Source of the DNA: Dokdonella_A sp963758365
GTDB lineage: Bacteria; Pseudomonadota; Gammaproteobacteria; Xanthomonadales; Rhodanobacteraceae
DNA length: 64,000 nt
Assembly: GCA_963758365.1 (NCBI GenBank)
Contig: CAVWVB010000001.1
Span: 1,674,001 to 1,738,000, forward strand
Direction of reading: 5' to 3'
Part shown: positions 1-8,198 of the stretch, one piece after another
Numbering within the stretch: position 1 is the stretch's first letter
How the letters are laid out: each line of letters starts with the position of its first letter
Position numbers and translations under genes: made by a program
Notes under the pieces: model-generated
What the model was told of the DNA's origin: nothing
Database searches by the model: none
What the model saw: the letters and a program-made list of their open reading frames with translations, nothing else

Positions 1-123
1 GCCCGTGCGTCGATCGCGCCACGCGGCGTGCGGCATGGCGTGCGCAGCGTGCGCCTAGCGCATGCGCGCGTCCGGATGCCCGCAAAGCGCCCGGCGCACG
101 CGCGCGCTTGCTATCCTGCGCAG

Positions 124-777
124 ATGACGATCGTCTCTTCCGCCGCCACGCGCATGGCGCAGCGCTTCCGCGGCTTCCTGCCGGTCATCGTCGATGTCGA
201 GACCGGCGGCTTCGACTGCGAACGCCATGCGCTGCTCGAGATCGCGGCCGTCGTGGTGCGCATGGACGAGGACGGGTTCGTGCACCCCGAGCCCGTGGTA
301 TCGACCCATGTCGACGCGTTCGCGGGTGCCGAGTTCGATCCGCGTTCGATGGAGATCACCGGCATCGATCCGGGCCACCCGTTCCGCGGCGCGCTGCCCG
401 AGAAGGAGGCACTCGACCTGATCTTCAGGCCGGTACGCGCGGCCGTGCGCGCGAACGACTGCCAGCGCGCGATCCTGGTCGGCCACAACGCGGCGTTCGA
501 TCTCGGCTTCCTCAACGCGGCGATCCGCCGCACGGGTCACAAGCGCAGCCCGTTCCACCCTTTCAGCTGCTTCGACACGGTCACCCTCGGTGGCCTCGCG
601 TTCGGCCAGACCGTGCTCAGCCGCGCGGTCGAAGCCTCGGGCCGGCGCTGGGACGCGCGCGAGGCGCACTCGGCGGTGTACGACACCGAACGCACCGCGG
701 AACTGTTCTGCGACGTGATCAACCGCTGGAAGACGATGAGCGACGCGATGCGCGCGCCGGCCCCGCAACAGGTTTGA
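124..777 (+). CDS. rnt: Ribonuclease T (DEDDh 3'-5' exoribonuclease)
   Basis: The product trims the 3' ends of tRNA and other stable RNAs in the cytoplasm. The 217-residue protein carries the DEDDh exonuclease signature: Exo I DVETGGFD near residue 24, Exo II HNAAFD near 121-126 and Exo III HSAVYD near 182-187. Length matches the family (about 200-220). The reading frame is open upstream to base 28, but that extension is arginine-rich and unlike RNase T, so I take the ATG at 124; an ATG at 154 is the alternative. Family membership is clear from the motifs; function is inferred from the family. Confidence 0.93.
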   Translation: MTIVSSAATRMAQRFRGFLPVIVDVETGGFDCERHALLEIAAVVVRMDEDGFVHPEPVVSTHVDAFAGAEFDPRSMEITGIDPGHPFRGALPEKEALDLIFRPVRAAVRANDCQRAILVGHNAAFDLGFLNAAIRRTGHKRSPFHPFSCFDTVTLGGLAFGQTVLSRAVEASGRRWDAREAHSAVYDTERTAELFCDVINRWKTMSDAMRAPAPQQV

Positions 778-815
778 GTGCCGGTTCGCGGGCGCGCGCA
801 AGGCGCGATATTCGG

Positions 816-926
816 TGCGTCCCGGCGGGCGTCAGGCCGGGGCGGCCTGACCTGCGACGCGCGCGTTGCGCGGCACCGGTTGCCTGCGTCCCGGCGGGCG
901 TCAGGCCGGGGCGGCCTGACCTACAA
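816..926. repeat. Pair of REP-like palindromes in direct orientation
   Basis: Two near-identical copies, 69 bp apart, fill the gap after rnt. Each holds a perfect hairpin with 9-bp arms GTCAGGCCG/CGGCCTGAC around a GGG loop (831-851 and 900-920), preceded by TGCGTCCCGGCGG. The second is followed by CTAC, so read on the minus strand it begins with the GTAG tetranucleotide typical of REP elements; the first has CTGC there. The same family builds the array at 33.4-34.1 kb. Confidence 0.85.
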
Positions 927-1058
927 CTGACGCGCGCGTGCGCCACGCCGCCCGGCGCCGGCCTGGGCTGTGTCCTACCGCGTGCGCGGCGGAGCCGGGC
1001 CATGGCCGCCGCGGCCGCCCCACTTGAACGATGGCGCGCGCGGGTGCATGTTGCGCGC

Positions 1059-1343
1059 ATGCCGATCCATGAATACGTCCCTCTCGCGCCACCCGGCTGC
1101 GCGCTGTGCTGCTACGGCTTCGAACGGCTGCAGCGCGTGTCCGAGCCCGCCCTCATGCACTGCCCCGCGTGCGGCGGCACGCTGAGGCGGCTGCCCGGCG
1201 CGCCACAGATGCACGCCGGCTCCGCGCACGTGCTGCGTGGCGATCATCTCGCTCGGCACGGTTTCACGCAGTACCGGCGCGTTGCAAAGGGTGCCTACGA
1301 GAAAACCACCGGCGCGGGTCCGGACACGATCGAAAGCGACTGA
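1059..1343 (+). CDS. FmdB-family zinc-ribbon protein
   Basis: This 94-residue protein begins MPIHEY, the usual opening of FmdB-type regulatory/zinc-ribbon proteins (normally MPIYEY). Cysteines at 14 and 17/18 and at 35 and 38 (CALCC and CPAC) would hold one zinc. The start at 1059 was chosen because it gives this family opening; the frame is open far upstream but that part looks non-coding. The C-terminal half has a basic Y-R-R-V-A-K-G-A-Y-E-K stretch. Specific role unknown; the family is usually a small putative nucleic-acid-binding or regulatory protein. Confidence 0.75.
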   Translation: MPIHEYVPLAPPGCALCCYGFERLQRVSEPALMHCPACGGTLRRLPGAPQMHAGSAHVLRGDHLARHGFTQYRRVAKGAYEKTTGAGPDTIESD

Positions 1344-1441
1344 CCCGTTGCGCGGTCACATGACGGTAGCGACAGGAAGTCACTCCAATTCCCTGAAGTG
1401 AATGACTTTTCTTCACGCTTGTCGGTGCGCGATCGGGTGCG

Positions 1442-1480
1442 TGCAATATTCCTGCAACAATTTCCTCATCGTTCTGCAAC
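1442..1480 (+). promoter_or_regulatory. Possible PhoB-type direct-repeat operator upstream of pstS
   Basis: TGCAA occurs at 1442, 1453 and 1475, exactly one and two further 11-bp steps (the step at 1464 has CCTCA). An 11-bp direct-repeat period is the architecture of Pho boxes, and pst operons are classic PhoB targets. The core differs from the Escherichia coli CTGTCAT word, so this is an inference from spacing and position about 70-110 bases before the pstS start. Confidence 0.4.
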
Positions 1481-1551
1481 CTCACGGGCCTACAAAGCAG
1501 CAACGCCGGCCAGGTGCCGCGCCCGCTTTCCCCGTTCGTGAGGAGCTCCGC

Positions 1552-2574
1552 GTGTTCAACTCGATCAAGTCCCGTATCGTCTGCGCCGCATTCGCGACGC
1601 TCGCAGGTGTTGCATCGGCGCAGGCCGCCGACATCACCGGTGCCGGCGCGACCTTCATCTATCCGATCCTGGCCAAGTGGTCGGACAGCTACCACAACGC
1701 GACCGGCAACCAGATCAACTATCAGTCGATCGGCTCCGGCGGCGGCATTGCCCAGATCAAGGCCGGCACGGTCGTGTTCGGTTCGTCCGACAAGCCGCTC
1801 AAGCCGGAAGAACTCGCCGAGGCCGGCCTCGCGCAGTTCCCGTCGGTCATCGGCGGCGTCGTTCCGGTGGTAAATCTCGAGGGCATCGACGCAGGCAGGA
1901 TCAGGTTCAATGGCCCGCTGATTGCCGACATCTACCTCGGCAAGGTCAAGAAGTGGAACGATCCGGCCATCGCGGGAATCAACCCCGGCGTGACGCTTCC
2001 CGATGCAAACATCACGATCGTGCATCGTTCGGATGGCTCGGGCACCACGTTCAACTTCGTCAACTATCTGTCCAAGGTTTCGCCGGAATGGAAGTCCAAG
2101 GTCGGCGAAGGCACTTCGGTGTCGTGGCCGGTCGGCGTTGGCGGCAAGGGCAACGAGGGCGTCGCCGCGTACGTCAAGCAGATCAAGGGGTCGATCGGCT
2201 ATGTCGAACTCGCCTATGCACTGCAGAACAAGATGACCTACGCATCGATGCAGAACGAGGCGGGCCAGTTCGTGCAGCCGAGCCTCGACAGCTTCCAGGC
2301 CGCCGCGGCGAGTGCCGAATGGGCGAACGCGAAGGACTTCTATCTGGTCATCACCAATGCACCGGGCGCCGCATCTTGGCCGATCACCGCGACCAACTTC
2401 ATCCTGGTCTACAAGGAGCCGAAGAACGTCACGGGCACCAAGGCCGCACTCGACTTCTTCAAGTGGGCCTACGAGAGTGGTGCGGAGCAGGCGCGTGCGC
2501 TCGACTACGTGCCGCTGCCGAAGACGCTGACCGACCAGATCGAGGCCTACTGGCAGAAGGAAATCCATCTCTGA
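1552..2574 (+). CDS. pstS: Phosphate ABC transporter periplasmic binding protein
   Basis: PstS captures inorganic phosphate in the periplasm and delivers it to PstCA. The 340-residue product has a signal peptide (basic start FNSIKSR, hydrophobic stretch, cleavage near A25/A26), followed by the GAGATF opening of mature PstS, the phosphate-binding SIGSGGG loop and the HRSDGSGTT motif. I chose a GTG start at 1552 because AGGAG lies six bases before it and because it gives a normal signal peptide; the open frame reaches back to 1402. It heads pstSCAB-phoU, all on the plus strand, with a 128-bp gap before pstC. Expected control is by PhoB under phosphate limitation. Confidence 0.95.
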   Translation: MFNSIKSRIVCAAFATLAGVASAQAADITGAGATFIYPILAKWSDSYHNATGNQINYQSIGSGGGIAQIKAGTVVFGSSDKPLKPEELAEAGLAQFPSVIGGVVPVVNLEGIDAGRIRFNGPLIADIYLGKVKKWNDPAIAGINPGVTLPDANITIVHRSDGSGTTFNFVNYLSKVSPEWKSKVGEGTSVSWPVGVGGKGNEGVAAYVKQIKGSIGYVELAYALQNKMTYASMQNEAGQFVQPSLDSFQAAAASAEWANAKDFYLVITNAPGAASWPITATNFILVYKEPKNVTGTKAALDFFKWAYESGAEQARALDYVPLPKTLTDQIEAYWQKEIHL

Positions 2575-2702
2575 AGCGCTGACCGCATCGGCACGACCCA
2601 CCCCGTGGCGGGTCGTCCCGCGCGGTCTGCCGCACTTCTTGAGTATCCATTCCCGACGCCTGCCTGCCCGACAACGGGCGGCGCAGGCAAGACGCCGGAA
2701 CC

Positions 2703-3701
2703 ATGTCCAGCCAGAGCAGCGCTGTCACCACCACGATCACCGCGGCGATCGTCGACGCGGATCGCCGCAATCGGCGCGACGCACGCGCGGACGGCGCGTT
2801 CCACTGGCTCGTGGCGGGCGCGGGCTTCTTCGTCCTGATTGCGCTTGCGGGCGCCGCGCTGTCGATGCTCTGGGGCGGTCGCGAGGCCTTCTCGACCTTC
2901 GGTTTCGGCTTCCTGTTCTCGACAGACTGGGACGCAGTCAACCATCGGTTCGGCGCGCTCGTGCCGATCTACGGAACCCTGGTGACCGCAGCGATCGCGA
3001 TGCTGATCGCGGTGCCGGTCAGTTTCGGAATCGCGCTGTTTCTGAGCGAAGTTGCGCCGAACTGGCTGCGCGGACCGGTCGCAGCGGCTATCGAACTGCT
3101 CGCCGGCATCCCATCGATCATCTACGGCATGTGGGGGCTGTTCGTGTTCGTGCCGATCATGGGCGAATACGTGACGCCGTGGCTCAACGACCATTTCGGC
3201 CCGTTGCCGCTGATCGGCGCGCTGTTCACCGGGCCACCGCTCGGCATCGGCATGCTGACCGCGGGCATCGTGCTCGCGATCATGGTGATCCCGTTCATCT
3301 CTTCGGTAATGCGCGAGGTGTTCCTGACCGTGCCCTCGCGGCTGAAGGAATCGGCCTACGCGCTCGGATCGACGACGACCGAAGTGGTCTGGGACATCGT
3401 CTTGCCGTACACGCGCTCCGCGGTGATCGGCGGCATCTTTCTCGGCCTCGGCCGCGCGCTCGGCGAAACCATGGCGGTGACCTTCGTGCTCGGCAACGCG
3501 CATCGACTGTCCGCGTCGCTGCTCGAACCCGGCAACTCGATCGCGGCGACGATCGCCAACGAGTTCACCGAGGCCGATTCGGAAATCTACCGTTCGTCGC
3601 TGATCGCGCTCGGCTTTTTGCTGTTCGTCGTGACCTTTGTCGTGCTCGCGGCGGCCAAACTCATGCTGCGCAGACTGGCGCGCAACGAGGGCGTGAAATG
3701 A
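2703..3701 (+). CDS. pstC: Phosphate ABC transporter permease PstC
   Basis: This 332-residue inner-membrane permease subunit forms the phosphate channel with PstA. It has about six hydrophobic segments and a large loop after the first one, as usual in PstC, and the permease EAA-type loop around the region S-R-L-K-E-S-A-Y-A-L-G. An N-terminal hydrophilic extension of about 35 residues precedes the first membrane segment. Its stop overlaps the start of pstA by four bases (ATGA), indicating translational coupling. Confidence 0.95.
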   Translation: MSSQSSAVTTTITAAIVDADRRNRRDARADGAFHWLVAGAGFFVLIALAGAALSMLWGGREAFSTFGFGFLFSTDWDAVNHRFGALVPIYGTLVTAAIAMLIAVPVSFGIALFLSEVAPNWLRGPVAAAIELLAGIPSIIYGMWGLFVFVPIMGEYVTPWLNDHFGPLPLIGALFTGPPLGIGMLTAGIVLAIMVIPFISSVMREVFLTVPSRLKESAYALGSTTTEVVWDIVLPYTRSAVIGGIFLGLGRALGETMAVTFVLGNAHRLSASLLEPGNSIAATIANEFTEADSEIYRSSLIALGFLLFVVTFVVLAAAKLMLRRLARNEGVK

Positions 3702-4573
3702 ACACGCCGGCCACTTCGCTTGTTGCGGACCGGCTCTATCGCAAGCGCCGCATCAAGAACGCGATCGCGATCCTGCTGTCGGCACTTTCCGCGGGTTTCG
3801 GCCTGTTCTGGCTGGTCTGGATCCTGTGGACCACGCTGCGCAACGGTCTCGCCGCGATGAAGCCGGAATTGTTCACCCAGATGACGCCACCGCCCGGCGC
3901 GGACGGCGGCATCGCGAATGCGCTGTTCGGCAGCCTCATGATGAGCGTCGCTGCGATTGTGATCGGCACGCCGATCGGGATTGCCGCGGGGACCTACCTC
4001 GCCGAGTTCGCGAAGAAGAAGGCGATCGGCGAAGTGATCCGATTCGTCAACGACATCCTGCTCTCGGCGCCGTCGATCGTGCTCGGACTATTCGTTTACA
4101 CGCTCGTGGTCGCCCAGTTCGGTCACTTTTCGGGCTGGGCTGGCGCGCTCGCGCTGGCCCTGATCGTATTGCCGGTCGTCGTGCGCACCACCGACGAGAT
4201 GCTGCAGCTCGTGCCGAGCCAGATGCGCGAAGCCGCGCTTTCACTCGGCGTTCCGCAGTGGAAGGTCACGGTGCAGGTGCTGTACCGTTCCGCGCTGCCC
4301 GGCATCGTCACCGGCATCCTGCTCGCACTCGCGCGGATCAGCGGCGAGACCGCACCGCTGCTGTTCACCGCGCTCAACAACCAATACTGGACCAGCGACA
4401 TGAACAGGCCGATGGCCAGCGTGCCGGTGGTGATCTTCCAGTACGCAATGAGTCCGTACGATTCCTGGCACGCACTCGCATGGGCCGGCGCGTTCGTGGT
4501 CACGATCTTCGTGCTGCTGCTCAGCCTGCTTTCCCGCGCGATCCTGCTACGCAACAAGGTGAGCCATGACTGA
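3698..4573 (+). CDS. pstA: Phosphate ABC transporter permease PstA
   Basis: The 291-residue partner of PstC in the inner membrane. Six hydrophobic segments are visible, with the EAA loop R-E-A-A-L-S-L-G-V-P-Q-W-K typical of PstA and the family motif R-I-S-G-E-T-A-P-L-L-F-T. The ATG at 3698 overlaps the pstC stop (ATGA); the frame is open far upstream but that part lies inside pstC. The stop overlaps the pstB start by eight bases, so pstC, pstA and pstB are probably translationally coupled. Confidence 0.95.
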   Translation: MNTPATSLVADRLYRKRRIKNAIAILLSALSAGFGLFWLVWILWTTLRNGLAAMKPELFTQMTPPPGADGGIANALFGSLMMSVAAIVIGTPIGIAAGTYLAEFAKKKAIGEVIRFVNDILLSAPSIVLGLFVYTLVVAQFGHFSGWAGALALALIVLPVVVRTTDEMLQLVPSQMREAALSLGVPQWKVTVQVLYRSALPGIVTGILLALARISGETAPLLFTALNNQYWTSDMNRPMASVPVVIFQYAMSPYDSWHALAWAGAFVVTIFVLLLSLLSRAILLRNKVSHD

Positions 4574-5390
4574 CGCCCATTTTTCCGTCACTTCGACGAC
4601 TGCTCCAGGCAGCGCATTGGCGCCGGCGATGGTCGGGGCTCCGAAGATGGCCGCGCGCAAGCTCGACTTCTTCTACGACGGCTTCCAAGCCCTCAAGGAC
4701 GTGAGCTTCGACATCGCCGAAAAACGCGTCACCGCGTTGATCGGCCCTTCGGGCTGCGGCAAGTCGACCCTGCTGCGCGTATTCAACCGCATCTACTCGA
4801 TCTACCCGAAACTCGAGGCCAGGGGCGAAGTGCTGCTCGAAGGCGAGAACATCCTCGACCCGAAGTTTCCGCTCAATCGCCTGCGCTCCAAGGTCGGCAT
4901 GGTGTTCCAGAAGCCGGTGCCGTTCCCGATGTCGATCTACGACAATATTGCGTACGGAATACGTCACTACGAGAAGCTGTCGAAGAACGACATGGACGAA
5001 CGCGTCGAACACGCACTCAATCAGGCGGCGCTCTGGGGCGAGGTCAAGGACAAGCTGAAGCAGAGCGCGCTCGGCCTCTCCGGCGGCCAGCAACAGCGCC
5101 TGTGCATCGCGCGAGCGGTGGCGCTGCGGCCTGAAGTGATCCTGCTCGACGAACCCACCTCGGCGCTCGATCCGATCGCGACCGGAAAGATCGAACAGCT
5201 CATTGCCGACCTCAAGAGCGAGTTCACGATCGCGATCGTGACCCACAACATGCAGCAGGCCGCGCGCGTTTCGGATTTCACTGCATTCATGTATCTCGGC
5301 GAACTGGTCGAATTCGGTGATACCGGGTTGCTGTTCACCAAGCCGACGAAGAAGCAGACCGAGGATTACATCACCGGCCGGTTTGGCTAG
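4566..5390 (+). CDS. pstB: Phosphate ABC transporter ATP-binding protein
   Basis: The 274-residue ATPase that powers phosphate import. Walker A GPSGCGKST is at residues 60-68, Q-loop at 115, ABC signature LSGGQ at 171-175, Walker B VILLDEP at 191-197 and the switch histidine in THNM near 227. An N-terminal tail of about 30 residues rich in S, T and A precedes the usual core. The start overlaps the end of pstA. Everything required for catalysis is present. Confidence 0.96.
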   Translation: MTDAHFSVTSTTAPGSALAPAMVGAPKMAARKLDFFYDGFQALKDVSFDIAEKRVTALIGPSGCGKSTLLRVFNRIYSIYPKLEARGEVLLEGENILDPKFPLNRLRSKVGMVFQKPVPFPMSIYDNIAYGIRHYEKLSKNDMDERVEHALNQAALWGEVKDKLKQSALGLSGGQQQRLCIARAVALRPEVILLDEPTSALDPIATGKIEQLIADLKSEFTIAIVTHNMQQAARVSDFTAFMYLGELVEFGDTGLLFTKPTKKQTEDYITGRFG

Positions 5391-5464
5391 CGCAAAAGCT
5401 CAGCCGCAACCGCACGACGCCGCGGCCACCTGGCAAACCGGCAATCGCCCAGCGAGACGACCCC

Positions 5465-6193
5465 ATGAATGCAACGCCCCACGGATCCGACCATATCGTC
5501 AAGAGCTTCGACGACGAGCTGCAGCGCCTGACCGGCGAAATCCAGCGCATGGGTGAACTCGCACTGGCCCAGCTCGATGCGGCGATCGACGCAGTCGTGG
5601 ATCGCGACAGCGAAGCGGCGACGCGGGTCGTGCAGGGCGACGCCGCAATCGATGCGCTCGAACACGAAGTCGGCAACGACGTGGTGCGCCTGCTCGCGCT
5701 GCGCCAGCCGATGGCGCGCGACCTGCGCGAAGTGTTCGCCGCATTGCGCATCGCATCGGACATCGAGCGCATCGGCGACTATGCCGCCAACGTGGCCAAA
5801 CGATCCAAGGTGCTGAATCAGGCCGCTCCGGTGCAACTCGCCCATGCCCTGCCGCGTCTGGCGCGGCTGGCCGCGATGCTGGTGCGCGACGTGCTCGCCG
5901 CGTATGCGCAGGGCGACGCGGATCTCGCGCTTGTGGCCTGGGCGCGAGACGAGGAGCTGGACGAGGCTTACACCAGCCTGTTCCGCGAACTTCTCACCTA
6001 CATGATGGAGGATCCGCGCACGATCACGTCCTGCACGCACCTGCTGTTCATGGCCAAGAACATCGAGCGCATCGGCGACCACGCGACGAACATCGCGGAG
6101 AACATCTACTTCCTCGTGCACGGCGCCCAGATCACCCAGACGCGCCGCAAGGGCGATTCCAGCGCAACGGTTTCGCTGGACGATCCGCGCTGA
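5465..6193 (+). CDS. phoU: Phosphate signalling regulator PhoU
   Basis: PhoU links the Pst transporter to the PhoR/PhoB two-component system and keeps the Pho regulon off when phosphate is plentiful. The 242-residue protein shows two tandem PhoU helical repeats, each with the metal-binding pattern around I-E-R-I-G-D-Y-A/I-E-R-I-G-D-H-A-T-N-I. It follows pstB after 74 bases on the same strand and closes the operon. No phoB or phoR gene lies next to it in this window. Confidence 0.94.
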   Translation: MNATPHGSDHIVKSFDDELQRLTGEIQRMGELALAQLDAAIDAVVDRDSEAATRVVQGDAAIDALEHEVGNDVVRLLALRQPMARDLREVFAALRIASDIERIGDYAANVAKRSKVLNQAAPVQLAHALPRLARLAAMLVRDVLAAYAQGDADLALVAWARDEELDEAYTSLFRELLTYMMEDPRTITSCTHLLFMAKNIERIGDHATNIAENIYFLVHGAQITQTRRKGDSSATVSLDDPR

Positions 6194-6338
6194 CCCGGGG
6201 CGCACCGCATGGCCCTGCCCGTATTCGGCATCGAATCCGGGTGCGCATCCGCGATCCCGCATGCAAACGCGCTGCGCACGCAGCGGTGATTTCGTCGCGA
6301 CGACCGCGCGCGGCGCAATGCCCGCTCGCGATGCCGGA

Positions 6339-7082
6339 TCAGTCGCCCGCGCGTTGCCGCAAGGTCTCGAACAGCGCGATTCCGGTTGCGACCGATACGT
6401 TCAGGCTCTCGATATCGCCGCGCATCGGGATGCGCGCGAGGAAGTCACAGTTCTCGCGCGTGAGGCGGCGCATGCCCTCCCCTTCGCCGCCGAGTACGAT
6501 AGCCAACGGACCGTCGAGATCGACCGTGTAGATCGACTGCTCGATATCTCCGACCATGCCGACCAGCCAGACTCCGGCATCCTTGAGCATCTTCAGCGCA
6601 CGCGCGAGATTGGTCGCGGACACGATCGGTACGCGATCGGCCGCGCCTGCCGACGCGCGCCTGACCGTGGGCGTGACGCCGACCGCGCGATCCTTGGGCA
6701 CGACGACCGCGGTCACGCCGGCTGCCTCGGCACTGCGCAGGCAGGCGCCGAAATTGTGCGGGTCGGTCACCCCGTCGAGAACCAGGAACAGCGCGTCCCG
6801 TCCGGCCTGCTCGGCGAGTCCGGCCAGCGCCGATTCCGGCAATGCGGCCGGTGCGTTGTAGCGCGCAACCACGCCCTGATGACGCGCGCCGCCGGTCATG
6901 CGGTCCAGCGCTGCGCGGTCACGCGCATGCGGCTTGACGCCGAGCTCGCGCGCGCGCTCGCCGAGTTCCCTGACACGCGGATTCTGGCTGCCGCTCTCGA
7001 TATACAGCTCGACGAGATTTCCGACATCATGGGTCAGCGCCGCTTCGACCGCGTGAATGCCGATCAGGAGTTCGTTGCTCAT
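6339..7082 (-). CDS. rlmB: 23S rRNA (guanosine-2251-2'-O)-methyltransferase RlmB
   Basis: A 247-residue SPOUT (TrmH-family) enzyme that 2'-O-methylates G2251 in the ribosomal P loop using S-adenosylmethionine. The N-terminal L7Ae-like substrate domain (about 1-75) opens with L-I-G-I-H-A-V, typical of RlmB. The three SPOUT motifs are visible: D-P-H-N-F-G-A-C-L-R-S-A-E near 107, the GGEGEG knot loop near 198-203 and E-S-L-N-V-S-V-A near 225. It is transcribed towards phoU, and the 145-bp gap between them holds no gene I can see. Confidence 0.93.
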   Translation of the reverse strand: MSNELLIGIHAVEAALTHDVGNLVELYIESGSQNPRVRELGERARELGVKPHARDRAALDRMTGGARHQGVVARYNAPAALPESALAGLAEQAGRDALFLVLDGVTDPHNFGACLRSAEAAGVTAVVVPKDRAVGVTPTVRRASAGAADRVPIVSATNLARALKMLKDAGVWLVGMVGDIEQSIYTVDLDGPLAIVLGGEGEGMRRLTRENCDFLARIPMRGDIESLNVSVATGIALFETLRQRAGD

Positions 7083-7215
7083 TGCAGACCAAGGTCCGGG
7101 ACGGGGCTGCCAGTCTATACGCGCGGGCGCTCGCGTCTCTCGATGTCGACCCTCATAACCCCGCCCTCGATTGCCGCCCGGCCCGCGCCGGCCCGGCGCG
7201 CCGGGCCTCGACCGC

Positions 7216-7971
7216 CTACCTGCACGCGGCCGCCGCGAGGCTCAGCGACTGCAGGATCGAGCCGTCGCGATCCTGCGCGAACGCGGTCAGCCCCCATGTC
7301 ACCGGCGCAGCGGACAACGACACCTGCCGCAGACTTTTCCGGTTCCCGAGCGGCCACGGTCCGAACAGGGCACGCACGACCCGGTCGTGGTGCAGGGTGG
7401 CCCCGCGGTTCTCTCCCGCGCGTACCGCAGTAATCTGCGCGTCGACATAGAGAGCGAGCCAGACTTGCGCGTCCGCGTGGGCCGACGCGAGCGGCGCGGT
7501 ATCGAGCGTCGCCGCGAAGCCGCTGCCGTCGCGTGCCACTGCGAGCCCGAGTGCCGCTCGCGCCGGCCGTGCACGGTTGAGCTCGAGCACGTGCTGCCAG
7601 CCCGGATCATCGCCCCAGGATGCGCGCACGTCGGCGCCCACCATTACCTGCGGCGTGTACACGGTGTCGTCGCCGGCAGCGTCGACGCGCGCGCGCTGGC
7701 GCTGCGAGAACGCGGCCGAGGCGAACCGGTCCGGCCAGCCGAGCGAGTCCCAGTAGTCGACGTGGAAGGCCAGATAGTTGGTGTCCACGTCGTCGATGTG
7801 CCGCGACAGCCAGCGGTCCGCGGGAGGACAACTGCTGCAGCCCTCGGATGTGTAAAGCTCGACGAGCGGGATTGTCTGCGCGGTACTGCGCGCGCGGCAG
7901 GGCTCGCTGGCCCGGGTCGAGACGGGCAGCAGCAGACTGGCGAAGACGAGCATGGGGACGAGTTCATACAT
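7216..7971 (-). CDS. Secreted DUF1223 (thioredoxin-fold) protein
   Basis: A 251-residue exported protein of the DUF1223 family. After a short signal peptide, the motif L-V-E-L-Y-T-S-E-G-C-S-S-C-P-P-A-D holds a CxxC pair (residues 45 and 48), a thioredoxin-like arrangement, followed by the family pattern H-V-D-Y-W-D-S-L-G-W-P-D. I chose the ATG at 7971, which starts right at the signal peptide and has GGAAAGG upstream; the frame extends to 8127 without signal character. Biochemical role in the family is not established; a periplasmic redox function is plausible. Confidence 0.85.
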   Translation of the reverse strand: MYELVPMLVFASLLLPVSTRASEPCRARSTAQTIPLVELYTSEGCSSCPPADRWLSRHIDDVDTNYLAFHVDYWDSLGWPDRFASAAFSQRQRARVDAAGDDTVYTPQVMVGADVRASWGDDPGWQHVLELNRARPARAALGLAVARDGSGFAATLDTAPLASAHADAQVWLALYVDAQITAVRAGENRGATLHHDRVVRALFGPWPLGNRKSLRQVSLSAAPVTWGLTAFAQDRDGSILQSLSLAAAACR

Positions 7972-8198
7972 GCGGATGCCTTTCCGGTCGATGCGGCGAC
8001 GTGATTCGCGGGCGCCTGCCGACTCCTGACCGGATCGCTCGGCGACATCTTGCAACGCTGGCCGGGACCGCACTCGCGCAGACCCTCGGCTCCCCGCCTC
8101 GGCCCGGACGCGTGTCGCGAGCGCCATCCCGGTCGCGAATCAGCGCACGTGAACGGCCCACTGCCTCACGCACCCGGCAGCGCGACGTGCGGTCCTGC

